A stretch of 64,000 nucleotides of DNA from positions 496,001 to 560,000 of the forward strand of contig NC_079236.1 of NCBI RefSeq assembly GCF_028502605.1. Reading direction: 5' to 3'. Under the pieces are notes generated by a model. It saw nothing but the letters and a program-made list of their open reading frames with translations. It searched no databases and was not told the DNA's origin. Shown in pieces: positions 26,901-30,264 of the stretch. This DNA is from Trichoderma breve (taxonomy: Eukaryota > Ascomycota > Sordariomycetes > Hypocreales > Hypocreaceae). Within the stretch, counting starts at the first letter, position 1, and each line of letters opens with the position of its first letter. The position numbers were made by a program, and so were the translations under genes.

Positions 26901-29900
26901 CAGCGGCGACCAGGGCACGAAGCAATTTATTTTACCGGTGGAAGCATTTCTTATGCCGAGCTCGATCTTCTTTCTTCACAACTCGCGATTTTCCTACAAG
27001 AAAAAGGCGTCAAGTCAGAGTCGCTCGTGCCGATATGTTTCGAAAAATTACCATGGACCATTGTCGCCATGCTTGCTATACTCAAAGCCGGCGGTGCTTT
27101 TGTCCCATTAGACCCAGGCCACCCTGTTGCTTGTCGCCAAGCATTGCTTAATGAGATCGGAGCTCAAATCATGATTGCGTCTTCCTCTACTGCAACCGAG
27201 TGTGCGCAGATGACCAAGACTGTTATTGAACTCTCACCTACTCTGATATCATGTCTATCTGGCATTAAGAAGACTAAAATCGTAAATACAGCTACACCAT
27301 CAAGCGCAGCTTATATGCTCTTCACATCGGGTTCCACTGGCAAACCGAAAGGCGTTATTGTCGAACATCAGGGCATTTGCACGTCTCTGTTGGGTGAACA
27401 CAAAGCATTCAACACTAATGAGAACTCACGCTGGTTGCAATTCGCGAATTACGTATTCGATGCTTGTATTACCGAAATATTTGCTGCATTAACGGCCGGA
27501 GGCACTGTATGCGTGCCTACCGAGGCAGAACGAATGCATCAAACCTCAAAGTTCATAACGGATGCGCAAGTGAATATCACTCTACTAACACCCACGGTCG
27601 TCAAAAATCTAGCTCCTGAATCAGTGCCTTCACTCAAGACTCTTATACTTGGTGGTGAAGCTGCATCAAAAGATATCATCGAGACATGGTATGGACACCT
27701 GGATCTGCGCAACGCCTACGGCCCTGCAGAAGCTTGCATTGCTTCCTCCGCTCATATTTATACATCTGCCACGAAATCTGCCACAGCTATCGGGCGTGGA
27801 TTCGCTCATCATTGCTGGATTGTAGATCCTAAAGATCACCAGCAACTTGCACCCATTGGCTGTATTGGAGAGCTTTTGGTGCAGGGTCCTGCCTTGGCAC
27901 GAGGATATTTCCAAGATGAAAGCAAAACGAAGAGCTCGTTTGTCGAAGATGTCAGCTGGTTGCCGATGGAAAAAAAAAAATTCCGACGATTTTACAAAAC
28001 CGGAGATTTAGTTCGATACGGCGATGATGGTATCATGGAATACCTTGGGAGAAAGGACACACAGATCAAAATTCGAGGACAACGGTTAGAAGTGGGAGAG
28101 ATTGAATATCAGATGAAGGAGTTGGAAACAACATTCGAACATGTTGCGGTGGATGTCATCCATGAAAAGCATCTCGCAGCATTTGTGAGTTTCAGAAATG
28201 GAGAAAATATGGACAGCACAACAGAAAATGTCCAATTCTTGAGCAAAGATGATGCTATGGGAGAAATGTTATCTCAGTTGTGGGCTAACATGAACCTCAT
28301 TTTACCTCAGCACATGATACCATCATACATCATACTAGTGGCGCATATGCCTCACAATAGTGCTGGCAAACTTGATCGAAGACTAGTTCAGCAGACAGTA
28401 TCTCGTATGTCTACAGATGAGCTGGCTCAATACTTGTCTGGTCAGCGGAAGATCTTCCGCGAGTGTTCTAATGAGACTGAGTTTTGGATTCGGTCACAAT
28501 GGGCGCATGTGTTAAATCTACCTGCAGAATCGATCAGTGTGGACGATAATTTCTACCATCTAGGTGGTGATTCCATTCGTATCGTCACCCTTGCCAAAGC
28601 CATTCTTAACGAATATGAAGTTACTTTAGGCCTTTCTATTCTAAACAGCAAGCACACAACAGTGAGCAGCATGGCCAAGTTTGTCCACAGTGCCCGCGAA
28701 AATACTACCGAGGGCAGACCAATCGTGGATCTCATGGAAAAGATACAGTCAATTCTCAAAGGAATCTCGGCTACCACATTGAACAATTTGGCTAAACACC
28801 CGATTATGAAGCCATCTCAGAATTCGATCGTCTTTCTTACAGGCTCCACAGGATTCTTGGGGACGGAACTTCTCCGACACCTGTTGCGCAATAGCTCAAT
28901 CAAATCCGTCATAGCACTTGTTCGATGCAATTCACCACAGCATGGGCTAGAGCGAATCAGAGCAACAGCCCAGGCAGCTCGATGGTGGAATAAGCACGAC
29001 GCGACGAAGATCGAGGTTTGGGTCGGCGACCTAAGTAAACATCAGCTAGGACTTAACGCATCTCAATGGGAGCGACTTTCGGGAATATCTAGGCACCACG
29101 GCAATATCGACGCCATTGTCCACAACGGTGCCGTGGTCAACTGGAATGCGGATTACGATAAGCTTGTGGCGCCAAATGTCAGCTCGACTATTGATCTGCT
29201 AAATGCTGCTGCTTCATCCCCGATTCATCCCCGGTTCGTCTTTGTTTCCGGGGGGCTGAAAACAGACCCGGATGAGAATCCGGAGGCAGTGGCTAAAAGG
29301 CTCGGTGGGCTGAACGGATATGTCCAAACCAAGTTTGTGTGCGAAGGCGTCATCCAAGATTTTGTGAAAGGCTTGCCGAAAGAGCAAAACAGACTATCCA
29401 TAGTCAAGCCCGGTCGTATCATCGGTTCAGAAAGCAACGGAGTCGCCAATGTTGATGATCTGATTTGGCGTGTTGTTTCAGGAGCTGCCGCAATCCATGC
29501 TTACCCGGTAGAGCCCTCGGAAAATTGGATGTACGTTGCGGATGTTGACAGCGTTGCTTCCACGGTTCTGAGTCAAGCCTTTCGTGAGAATGCCATTGAC
29601 TCTTTTGTCCATGTGACAGGCGGTATACCAACACCAGTGTTCTGGGAAATGGTTAATGATGAGCTGAAAGTAAAGTGTAAACCCGTATCATGGGCCGAAT
29701 GGAAAGAGTTAGCACACGCTTCCATGGCTGCGGTTGGAGACGAGCACCCTCTTTGGCCAGTTCAACACTTTCTGGGTGCTCTCGGTGCTCCAAGATCAGC
29801 GAAAGAACTGGCTACTGAGTCTTTGGAACACAAGCAATGGCACAAAGCAGTCAAGAAGAATGTGCGATATTTGATGGAGATTGGGTTTATTGCATCGTCT

Positions 29901-29951
29901 GCCGGGGAGTTAGGAAAAGTGAAGGACGGTGCCATTAAGCGGTTGCATTAG
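5196..29951 (+). CDS. Seven-module non-ribosomal peptide synthetase with terminal reductase domain
   Basis: A single uninterrupted frame of 8,251 codons. Domain order read from core motifs: vestigial A-domain C-terminal stub (about residues 1-130), T0 (GGDS near 179), then seven C-A-T modules, then a reductase (about 7,880-8,251). Each C domain carries HHxxxDG; each full A domain carries FTSGSTGxPKG and an A10 lysine; each carrier protein carries GGDS. I see no epimerisation, N-methylation, thioesterase or terminal condensation domain. The R domain has the Rossmann motif TGSTGFLG and a YVQTK catalytic pair, so the product should leave by NAD(P)H reduction as an aldehyde, or an alcohol after a second round. 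A free N-terminal T0 is known from acyl-initiated fungal synthetases (EcdA, EasA), so a lipid or polyketide starter is inferred. The product is unknown to me. A tRNA-Asp lies about 240 bp downstream. Confidence 0.95.
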   Translation: MALENLDMRQRLERELLKDEALNQAKILNLTSQNDEPQWAVAISLSKSSGKDQADASSIIKRARKALRKLKDQNKDEKFPIPKRWTILDELPTTPQGQVDERVLYRLLTAWDVTESNLSPKEKRVHIAAQAARADNNRIPHDEIPTKETELVLREFWGRVLNLEPQDIGIKDNFLVLGGDSINAIELVALAEQYGIGLTVTAIVGNPELQKMAAMAAIDEENSDAYIAEPLSLLPKMEIDATIKEVRSRCRLTDGDIIQDVFPCTALQAGIMALSEKQPGLYMTRQIYELPSHVDIPRFKAAWEETVDRYDNLRTRVLPVNGQTIQAVIQSDTAWEDTAGETIESFVAKSKGMIMTYGTRLCRYGLVTDVDGKSYFVWIIHHAVFDGLTARLIFDSLYQIYNGQAQGILRPYSSFIKYIMSIDQDAAKGFWKTQLQDARRANFPRNLGTRSDMSSRVMTREISLPCTAELSVTKATILRAAWAIILARYCDTDDVCFGTTVSGRQAAVHGINQMPGFVIATVPVRIRLQPGETIAAFLQSVQAQASEMVPFEQYGLQNIAKISEDARDACDFSNLFVIQPAKSLTSMADSGSKDVILLRGSAAEKKLSDSSTQNYFNYPLVLEALLDDGRVDLQITYDSNSISGDALEALFHHYEHVVQQLFQASGQSLSTIEVAGKWDLECAMRFNPETPENVDLCIHQMFENQALRRPTDLAICAWDKSFTYSELSRASNRLAHHLVNKLSIQKEDLVHVCFEKSAWFIVAVLAINKAGAAWVPLDPSHPEKRLKEVVSQTRAKVALASPTYSSLCAGLVDSVVEVCSALDEKLVHYECSARGPKVSVSPRNAAYVLFTSGSTGVPKGLVMEHGSVCTSQVAIAKRLGMTPRVRMLQFSAYVFDVSVGEIVQPLITGACCCVPSEASRMNNLAQFIRDKRVNWAYFTPSFARTINPKEVPDLKLMLFIGEAVQRDVFDMWVGKTRLINAWGPAETCVFSSIQECYSTDESNLNIGRPVGAFCWIVDSTDPRRLAPIGTVGEIVVQGPTVLREYLYNPDKTNEAIVTTVPEWAPHRESRDWNRFYKTGDLAYYNPDGTMEFLSRKDTQVKIRGLRIELGDIEHQIQNSMKSGCQTVVDVFKAETGSLLVAYICYTKERRATSKVNVENDDIFLPFTDEIRSQVTEIIGELSILLPPYMIPKVFIPCHFMPVVSSAKLDRNKLRDTTQRLSRHELAQYSLASSNTRKPETAAEIRMQQLWAGELKIAAESIGRDDSFLHLGGDSLVAIQLVTSARKAGLSLTVKDIFDDPRLWAVSLKAIEIDASAAALHEILPFSLLNGRINTNNAIETLRKLCNLSEEFAVEDVFPCTSLQEGLLAMSTTRSGSYIAKQLYRLPSDVNIAKFQASWEETVRVCSNLRTRIVLVDDSCVQVVVKDDVAWDSAEGTSLDAYTQASQNLAMGYGSRLCCYAIIQENENVNYFALNAHHCVFDGWSLPLIFNTLSAIYHGKTVPKLTPYAHFVNYAMSLDRDAAGNYWRSQLQGAQPASFPSTEEAQSQRKVTRVRTHSIQFPQPVNRSVTKASILRAAWAIVLSRYSDTNDICFGTVASGRNANMHGLESVPGLVVATVPVRVRLDGQQSIKSFLQNVHNQAFEMIPFEQYGLQNISKLSKEAQQACDFTSLLVVQPAPIHDAADSLLTSVNSKGDLYEKMLHNYLSYPLALQCYLGEDQVALEFIYDENVLSDWRVQALSIHFDNVVRQLCEQEDSSLGSITIAGSWDLKHATELNPPITVVESCVPDLISQQVMKRPEHEAIFSTERSFTYAELNRLSSLLASHLSDLGVGPDVIVPFCMEKSAWGVVAMLSIMQTGGAYLPLDPSHPINRRRMIVEEVGASIIIVSPLTSSTCDQLAKHIVVLSASLMERLSISLQPASKKTKKCSPSNAAYVLFTSGSTGKPKGTVIDHSAACTNILDFGRITGWNESSRCLQFSSYTFDVSVAEIFPTLAFGGTICVPSETERLQNIHDFMQRANVNIATLTPSFTQILDPNEIPQLDILVLAGEPSTRDLLDTWCKRVKLINGYGPTETTMACATHEFNIDDNPTNIGRPFNSACWIVEPHDYHKLAPIGCVGELVVQGHTLSRGYINEPEKTQAVFLSELQFVASGPSHFYLTGDLVKYNSRGEMEYLGRKDKQVKIRGQRVELGEIEASIKRIRPEVAQVGAEVLRRETGDLLAAFISFKEEYNSPPTDKFVPLDQKMRRRLIALVGQLNEELPSYMVPTLTIPLRELPFNAAMKLDRGKLQASVRDFTMEELMAYSLSERDRIAPTTEMELKLQALWARVLKMETERIRKNDHFFQTGGDSLSAIRLSSLANQHGIKLSVATIFSDPKLSAMAAAVSVGDVEKDLQLAPFSLLPFEVTDSITKTIREKCSLSESHIIQDIYPCTAFQEGLMALATIRPGSYIAKNIYKIPAHIHVVVFKKAWERTVELCDNLRTRIVSVDGACLQVVLDRDVSWDTASSLDIQSCISDSQHIRMDYGSRLSRYCILKDDSGEKYFFWTIHHAIFDGWSLGVMIKTLTALLRNHALPSLYPFRNFIKYSLDLDTQAANDYWMNQLQDAKRASFPSPPTRRQPCPEPKRTSIFVSNVKFSTSMRGSITKATIMRTAWAIILAKYCDSNDVCFATTVAGRNAPVAGLESMSGPTIATVPVRTRLDNNEKLAEFLDRVQIQASEMVAYEQFGFQNITKLSPQIKEACDFSSLIVVQPAETKESDPVLVSLNSDEKLAEEVVQNYFTYPLILHCFLGEGTVKLAFIYETSVLAVSQIRALSFQFDNVIQQLTASAGLRVGDVNIAGNFDLEYAIAANGQPPDVIEECVHSLIERVAIRHPDLPAVSAWDANLTYKELDTMANRLSNYLISVFGLKLGEIVHVCFGKSAWYVVATLAISKAGATWSPLDPSHPHDRHTQIVSQTGASLALASPENISKCVNLVENTLEVTEKLNAQLINDGCYENRPQVKVAAQHAAYILFTSGSTGIPKGVVIEHGTLCSAQTAASKRLGFGPGVRMLQFASFVFDASVAEIITPLISGACVCIPSWETRINTCALTSYIKEEEVTWALLTPSFARTLHPDDVPSLKLLILGGEAVGRDVFDLWFGKLRLFNAWGPTETCVYGAIHEWQSSEESQLTIGRPLGGFCWIVEPNNSQRLAAIGTVGEVVIQGPNLFREYLADATKTAVATIQVPDWAPYRDSKHWSRFYKTGDLAMYNPDGTIHYVGRKDMQVKIRGLRVELGEIEHHIHTGLDGVCQVAVDVLKTDVSSTLVAFLCFNDDTIPAGIAVPKDLICSLTGGLKSSFHSLRERLSSALPTYMIPTLFIPCKAIPLATSAKMDRKMLLGLIAQLDRQDLNHYTLDDDEEGIKEAPVSDMERRLQKLWSEILHIPQGSIYRDTSFLGIGGDSVAAIRLVSYAHHQGILFTVSDVFEDPRLLAVAAKARLLTEGIEDTSVQPFSLLGREYEDIATSNSTKILLGLSGENEIEDAYPCSRLQEGLMALAVKQPGSYIAKFIYRLSNDTDVPRFRDAWERTVGIATNLRTRIIQSGGQSIQLVVKEDVSWDVIRSQSLEDYMHELQSVQMNYGSRLRRDAILKDDAHRKTYFILTLHHAVFDGWSIRYIFNMLQKLYYGTNDISIQPYSRFIRYILGLNNEATVQYWTAQLQGAKPASFPKKNVLDSAAGNADNTGIVNKMIGVPAIATPSITMATILRAAWSIVLARYCETEDICFGATVSGRQAPVSGLVDMLGPIIATIPVRLRTDPGQSVSQFLYYVQGHATEMIQYEQFGVQNISKVSNDAKEACDFSSLFVVQPMQSLLGDGDESIMVATEEGKNANAFHNYFSYPLIIQGHIYESQIEIVLIYNKHVLLEPQLIALAHQLEHAVQQLATHTDMTLGDMPKSSSWDVQQAAKFNPELPDIVDSCLHTLIEKQAMIRPDALAVDAWDGSFTYASLNQSANRLAHHLTNNYGIKTGDLVHVCFEKTAWFVISILAINKAGAAWVPLDPSHPPQRLAQIVSQTKATTLLTSPTNASICKTLFSNLIEVTESLDGELTKSSNGAEAECPKMNVSPRDGAYMLFTSGSTGTPKGFLMEHGAVCTSQTAIAKRLALTPEVRMLQFASYVFDMSIGEIILALVSGACVCISSDHTRMNGLKDYIREMNITWMWSTPSFIKTIKPCDIPNVKLIILAGEAIPRDVLTTWFGKVRLINGWGPAETCVCSTLHEFTSVHESSLTIGRPVGGLCWIVDPDDPSKLSPIGTIGEIIIQGPTLLREYLGDHEQTTKTIMTSLPDWAPHRDSQHWSRSYKSGDLGFYNPDGTIEFSARKDTQVKIRGLRVELSEVEHHFQLAFPQAKQVAVDVFRSDGGANLVAYFCLSSETRTEDDDGRDGSKDDGPFLSIDDELQSRLTAVVGELTVALPRYMVPTLFIPCSYMPVIISTKLNRKRLRQLTAGLCQQDLALFSLVGTQKRAPETPMERLLQKVWAEILNISMDSIGRDDSFLALGGDSIAAIHLANTAREDGILLTAKNIFDDPRLLAVAATAKTLETVKNEASDLPSFDQLDKNTRKWVTGKSLAAKLQLSGSQSVEDAYPCTKLQEGLMVLSLRQPGSYIAKYVYRLSKNLHINRFKSSWDETIASCGILRSRLVLHEGTCIQVVINNDDLWEASSGNLEDAMEKTKSLRMSYNSQLSKFTITKDEGGNNYFLWTIHHAIHDGWTIPVILQTFYQSYHERMPFIPQPFSKFIYHLAQIDDSAARAYWTKQLANAKSAAFPAPRPASNSTGTTQTCALTTKINFPTSASSLITKATILRAAWAIVLARYCDSDDVCFGATISGRQASLDGLLEIAGPTVATVPVRIRINPEQLILDFLQDVQCQATDMIPYEQFGLQNISRLSPEAKAACEFSSLLLIQPMQEAAEDSNSSGVMEAVANGRNTQESLLQNYYTYPLVIQGHLFNDHVNLVTIFETAVLSQSQMSALARQFNSVVEQLVLQQGQKIDQVSVASPWDVQFALQANNDTPTIIDSCIHTLISQQARHTPNGLAIHAWDGELTYGHLEQATDRLASHLVHEFHTRIGDIIHVCFEKSIWYVVAILAVNKAGAAWAPIDPAHPVQRLQQVVQQTGAALTISSASHAALSTELTKDVVVLGSELYQKLQDKPDGKIPIIGVTPDDAAYILFTSGSTGTPKGIVMEHRALCTSQRHISKRLNITSDVRMLQFSSFVFDVSVGEIMSPLMHGACVCIPSDAMRLNGNLDEYVRSANVTWAFLTPSFTRTLKPENFAGLKVLILVGEAFPQEVLETWCGRLRLINAWGPAETCVFSSIHEWKDSSENITTIGHSVGSNVWVVDSNNPRQLAPIGCHGEIVVQGPALLREYLSDAAKTSAAIVIDLPDWVPNRTSKGWDRFYKTGDLGYYSHNGNLHYVGRKDTQVKIRGLRVELGEIEHQIHSALNTAHQVSVDVFRNDTATHLVAYMCYLDSTKTPQQILEHGGEDLLMTMTDELHATLKGLADTLHLALPRYMIPTLFIPLNYFPLISSAKLDRVKLRQMISSFSHEQWNQFALLDSIQKRGPETSTEVCLQTIWANILRIPAETISRDDSFLRIGGDSIGAIQLVSLAREAGIHLEISQIFEDSRLCHLASRAINIDLATTGLSDEIQPFSLLDQSTKTKVLDTSRREEFGLSENELIQDAYPCTKLQEGLMAIAARQQGSYFAKHLFKLPPHVNIPRFKLAWEQTIAACSNLRTKIILVDNVPVQIQLQENPTWASGYDNLESYKSSCQNAKIGYNSALCIYVLFQDDGDNFFALNIHHAIFDGWSLSLALQTLSAAYQGADLPKLEPYSKFVKYVRDIDEGSAAEYWQKQLHEAKPATFTQQTTTTSGQQATAILKQKIHFPRLTNATVTKATVLRAAWAIVLSRYCDSNDVCFGSVVSGRNASVSGLASVTGLVTATVPIRVKLGRQCTTKQFLQDIQSQALEMVPFEQFGLQNISKINQYTKEACSFSSLMVVQPAKQMGFTEIGSSSSLLHPASEDDNIEQLIQSFFNYPLIVQCDLLDDEVDLLLMYDTSMFVRDQLAALSHQFSHVVEQLLNPDEVLLEDISLSSAWDFEKAVSYNTQNIELVDSCIHDLISAQALRNPHHEAIFSSETSMTYGEVDHLSTLLANHLRLLKVTSGTLVPFCFEKSIWAIIAMLGILKSGAAFVPLDPSHPRARLEEITKETNANVIITSLSSASSCQDLVPHIVELSPSFIAALEATAKLESEHTASNQSTSDAAYVIFTSGSTGKPKGVVIQHSALCTNMIGLGKVLGTSPSSRIFQFAGYVFDAMIYEIFVILVYGGTICVPSDTERLQDAPTFICKSRSTEALLTPSLARTIVPSQVPTLKMLIVGGEPVSKDLIEMWHGKVRLINAYGPTEGCVIATMHDVRSSNDSHRIIGQGFNSACWIVDSDDRRRLTPIGCVGELVIQGHALSCGYLNDLEKTRKAFSDQLDCLRLTQKCEPRRFYFTGDLVRYAPDGLIEYVGRKDLQVKLRGHRIELGEIEYQFKCSLTTVEHVVVDVLHHKSGMSLVAFISFAGAASDGSLLPPIDDSMRSSLESIRAYVKARVPPYMMPSLILPISHMPFVTSMKMDRRKLLDLAASLSMEQMAGYSPIKQERAEPITEMEKKLLDLSAKVLKIDPCEISRHDKFLEIGGDSITAIQLVNLAGGAGISLTVADIFKDSQISALSSLASSQQLNVVTHLEPFTLLPPTKQDSLLHEVSRLCDLDNKELIEDAYPCTQLQQGLMALSIKQPGSYLAKNLYKLPKHIDVSRFKSAWERTMEICSNLRTRIVLVDGAAIQVILRNCHDWEFSDGVDLSTYSQKVSAIRVSYGSKLVRYTLLQGGEDNYFGLIMHHSVFDGWSMGCIMGTLDSIYRENEPPSLAQYARFVKYTMELDRDAARKYWLEQLHDAKCASFPSNTITTSSANPVTGYVSKEVDFSNYPKTSITKASIIRAAWAIVLARYCDANDVCFGATVSGRNAALVGANSMPGVMLATVPVRVRLDKDQTISDYLGNIQHQSSEMVVHEQFGLPNISSLGANAKDACNFSSLLVIQPAGFFTGGSQNSDTILIDETSEQELEDRIQNFINYSLVVQGLLYDNKVEIVLMYNMECMAKSQAVAVSEQLDHVIQQLLSNTKQTLRSISVAGCWDRQQAIRWNTACLEPANECLHDLVSKQAQRRPGHEAIYFTGGSISYAELDLLSSQLAIFLQEKGVKSESLVPICFEKLPWTIVAMLAILKAGGAFVPLDPGHPVACRQALLNEIGAQIMIASSSTATECAQMTKTVIELSPTLISCLSGIKKTKIVNTATPSSAAYMLFTSGSTGKPKGVIVEHQGICTSLLGEHKAFNTNENSRWLQFANYVFDACITEIFAALTAGGTVCVPTEAERMHQTSKFITDAQVNITLLTPTVVKNLAPESVPSLKTLILGGEAASKDIIETWYGHLDLRNAYGPAEACIASSAHIYTSATKSATAIGRGFAHHCWIVDPKDHQQLAPIGCIGELLVQGPALARGYFQDESKTKSSFVEDVSWLPMEKKKFRRFYKTGDLVRYGDDGIMEYLGRKDTQIKIRGQRLEVGEIEYQMKELETTFEHVAVDVIHEKHLAAFVSFRNGENMDSTTENVQFLSKDDAMGEMLSQLWANMNLILPQHMIPSYIILVAHMPHNSAGKLDRRLVQQTVSRMSTDELAQYLSGQRKIFRECSNETEFWIRSQWAHVLNLPAESISVDDNFYHLGGDSIRIVTLAKAILNEYEVTLGLSILNSKHTTVSSMAKFVHSARENTTEGRPIVDLMEKIQSILKGISATTLNNLAKHPIMKPSQNSIVFLTGSTGFLGTELLRHLLRNSSIKSVIALVRCNSPQHGLERIRATAQAARWWNKHDATKIEVWVGDLSKHQLGLNASQWERLSGISRHHGNIDAIVHNGAVVNWNADYDKLVAPNVSSTIDLLNAAASSPIHPRFVFVSGGLKTDPDENPEAVAKRLGGLNGYVQTKFVCEGVIQDFVKGLPKEQNRLSIVKPGRIIGSESNGVANVDDLIWRVVSGAAAIHAYPVEPSENWMYVADVDSVASTVLSQAFRENAIDSFVHVTGGIPTPVFWEMVNDELKVKCKPVSWAEWKELAHASMAAVGDEHPLWPVQHFLGALGAPRSAKELATESLEHKQWHKAVKKNVRYLMEIGFIASSAGELGKVKDGAIKRLH
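5940..9130 (+). other. NRPS module 1 (C-A-T)
   Basis: C1 keeps HHAVFDG but has DGLT where the other modules have DGW[ST]. As the first C domain after T0 it would join the acyl starter to residue 1. A1 belongs to the WGPAETC lineage shared with modules 3-5. Its A8 region reads LSRKDTQVKIRG, so the usual glycine before RKD is serine. Specificity code read by eye: DVGYLIAVFK; I cannot assign the amino acid. Confidence 0.8.
9160..12360 (+). other. NRPS module 2 (C-A-T)
   Basis: C2 has HHCVFDGWS. A2 belongs to the second A-domain lineage (YGPTETT, PFCMEKSAW), shared with modules 6 and 7. A8 is the standard LGRKDKQVKIRG, and A10 keeps its lysine (AAMKLDRGKL). The carrier reads TGGDSLSAI. Code read by eye: DVATVAGMAK; substrate unassigned. 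Confidence 0.8.
12370..15630 (+). other. NRPS module 3 (C-A-T)
   Basis: C3 has HHAIFDGWS. A3 has WGPTETC and YKTGDLAMY, with VGRKDMQVKIRG and an intact A10 lysine (TSAKMDRKML). The carrier reads IGGDSVAAI. Code read by eye: DAALIGAVYK; substrate unassigned. Confidence 0.8.
15650..18930 (+). other. NRPS module 4 (C-A-T) with divergent A7/A8 motifs
   Basis: C4 has HHAVFDGWS. A4 differs from its sisters at two core positions: A7 reads KSGDL instead of KTGDL, and A8 reads FSARKDTQVKIRG instead of xGRKD. The A10 lysine is present (ISTKLNRKRL), so the domain is not obviously dead. The carrier reads LGGDSIAAI. Code read by eye: DMGWIAGVCK; substrate unassigned. Confidence 0.78.
18950..22210 (+). 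other. NRPS module 5 (C-A-T)
   Basis: C5 has HHAIHDGWT: the phenylalanine usual before DG in this protein is replaced by histidine, but the essential HH and DG remain. A5 is of the WGPAETC lineage, with VGRKDTQVKIRG and an intact A10 lysine (SSAKLDRVKL). The carrier reads IGGDSIGAI. Code read by eye: DVGFIVAVFK, close to that of module 1, so the two may use similar residues. Confidence 0.8.
22230..25460 (+). other. NRPS module 6 (C-A-T)
   Basis: C6 has HHAIFDGWS. A6 belongs to the YGPTE lineage with modules 2 and 7. Its A4 region reads FDAMIYEI, so tyrosine fills the third specificity position. A8 is VGRKDLQVKLRG. The carrier reads IGGDSITAI. Code read by eye: DAYLIGAVIK; substrate unassigned. 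Confidence 0.8.
25470..28710 (+). other. NRPS module 7 (C-A-T), last extension module
   Basis: C7 has HHSVFDGWS. A7 has YGPAEAC, LGRKDTQIKIRG and an A10 closest to the canonical form (NSAGKLDRR). The last carrier (LGGDSIRIVTL) is the least like the others, as expected for one that faces a reductase instead of a C domain. Code read by eye: DATLIGAIAK; substrate unassigned. Confidence 0.8.
28820..29951 (+). other. NRPS terminal thioester reductase domain
   Basis: A Rossmann motif FLTGSTGFLGTELL opens the domain. GDLSKHQLGL and the HNGAVVNW segment follow, both typical of carrier-linked (Lys2/peptaibol-type) reductases, then SGG and the active-site pair YVQTK. The domain runs to the natural C-terminus. 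Release would be reductive, giving a C-terminal aldehyde or amino alcohol. Confidence 0.9.
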
Positions 29952-30192
29952 GTAGAGATAGATGCATTATGTCTCTTACGCAGCATATGCCATCTCAGAA
30001 TTTTTCATGTCATTATTCTTTCTTTTTTTGTCAAAGTTATTGTACTTGTTTTTTTCTCTCTCTCTTGTTGTTGAGCTTTACAATAGTCTACAGCCTTACA
30101 ACTTCGTGTTTCTGAGTCCTGGAGCTTTATCTATCACATTAGTTCAAGTGCTTACGTGATCCGCTACAACAGGCGCTGCAACGCCTGAAACA

Positions 30193-30264
30193 TCTTCCGT
30201 AGTATAGTGGTCAGTATGCAAGCTTGTCACGCTTGAGACCCGGGTTCAATTCCCGGCGGGAGAG
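30193..30264 (+). tRNA. tRNA-Asp (anticodon GTC)
   Basis: A 72-nt cloverleaf without intron. The acceptor stem pairs TCTTCCG with CGGGAGA (one G-T wobble), followed by discriminator G. The D arm is GTAT...GTAT with wobbles, as in other fungal Asp tRNAs. The anticodon stem CAAGC/GCTTG encloses loop TTGTCAC. The T arm CCGGG-TTCAATT-CCCGG is perfect. A long T-rich tract about 30 nt downstream fits RNA polymerase III termination. CCA is not encoded, as expected in eukaryotes. Confidence 0.93.

Noticed and set aside
5196..29951. Epimerisation or N-methylation domains in the NRPS
   Set aside because: Spacing from each A domain to its carrier and from each carrier to the next C domain is uniform and leaves no room; no SAM-binding or extra HHxxxDG block was found.
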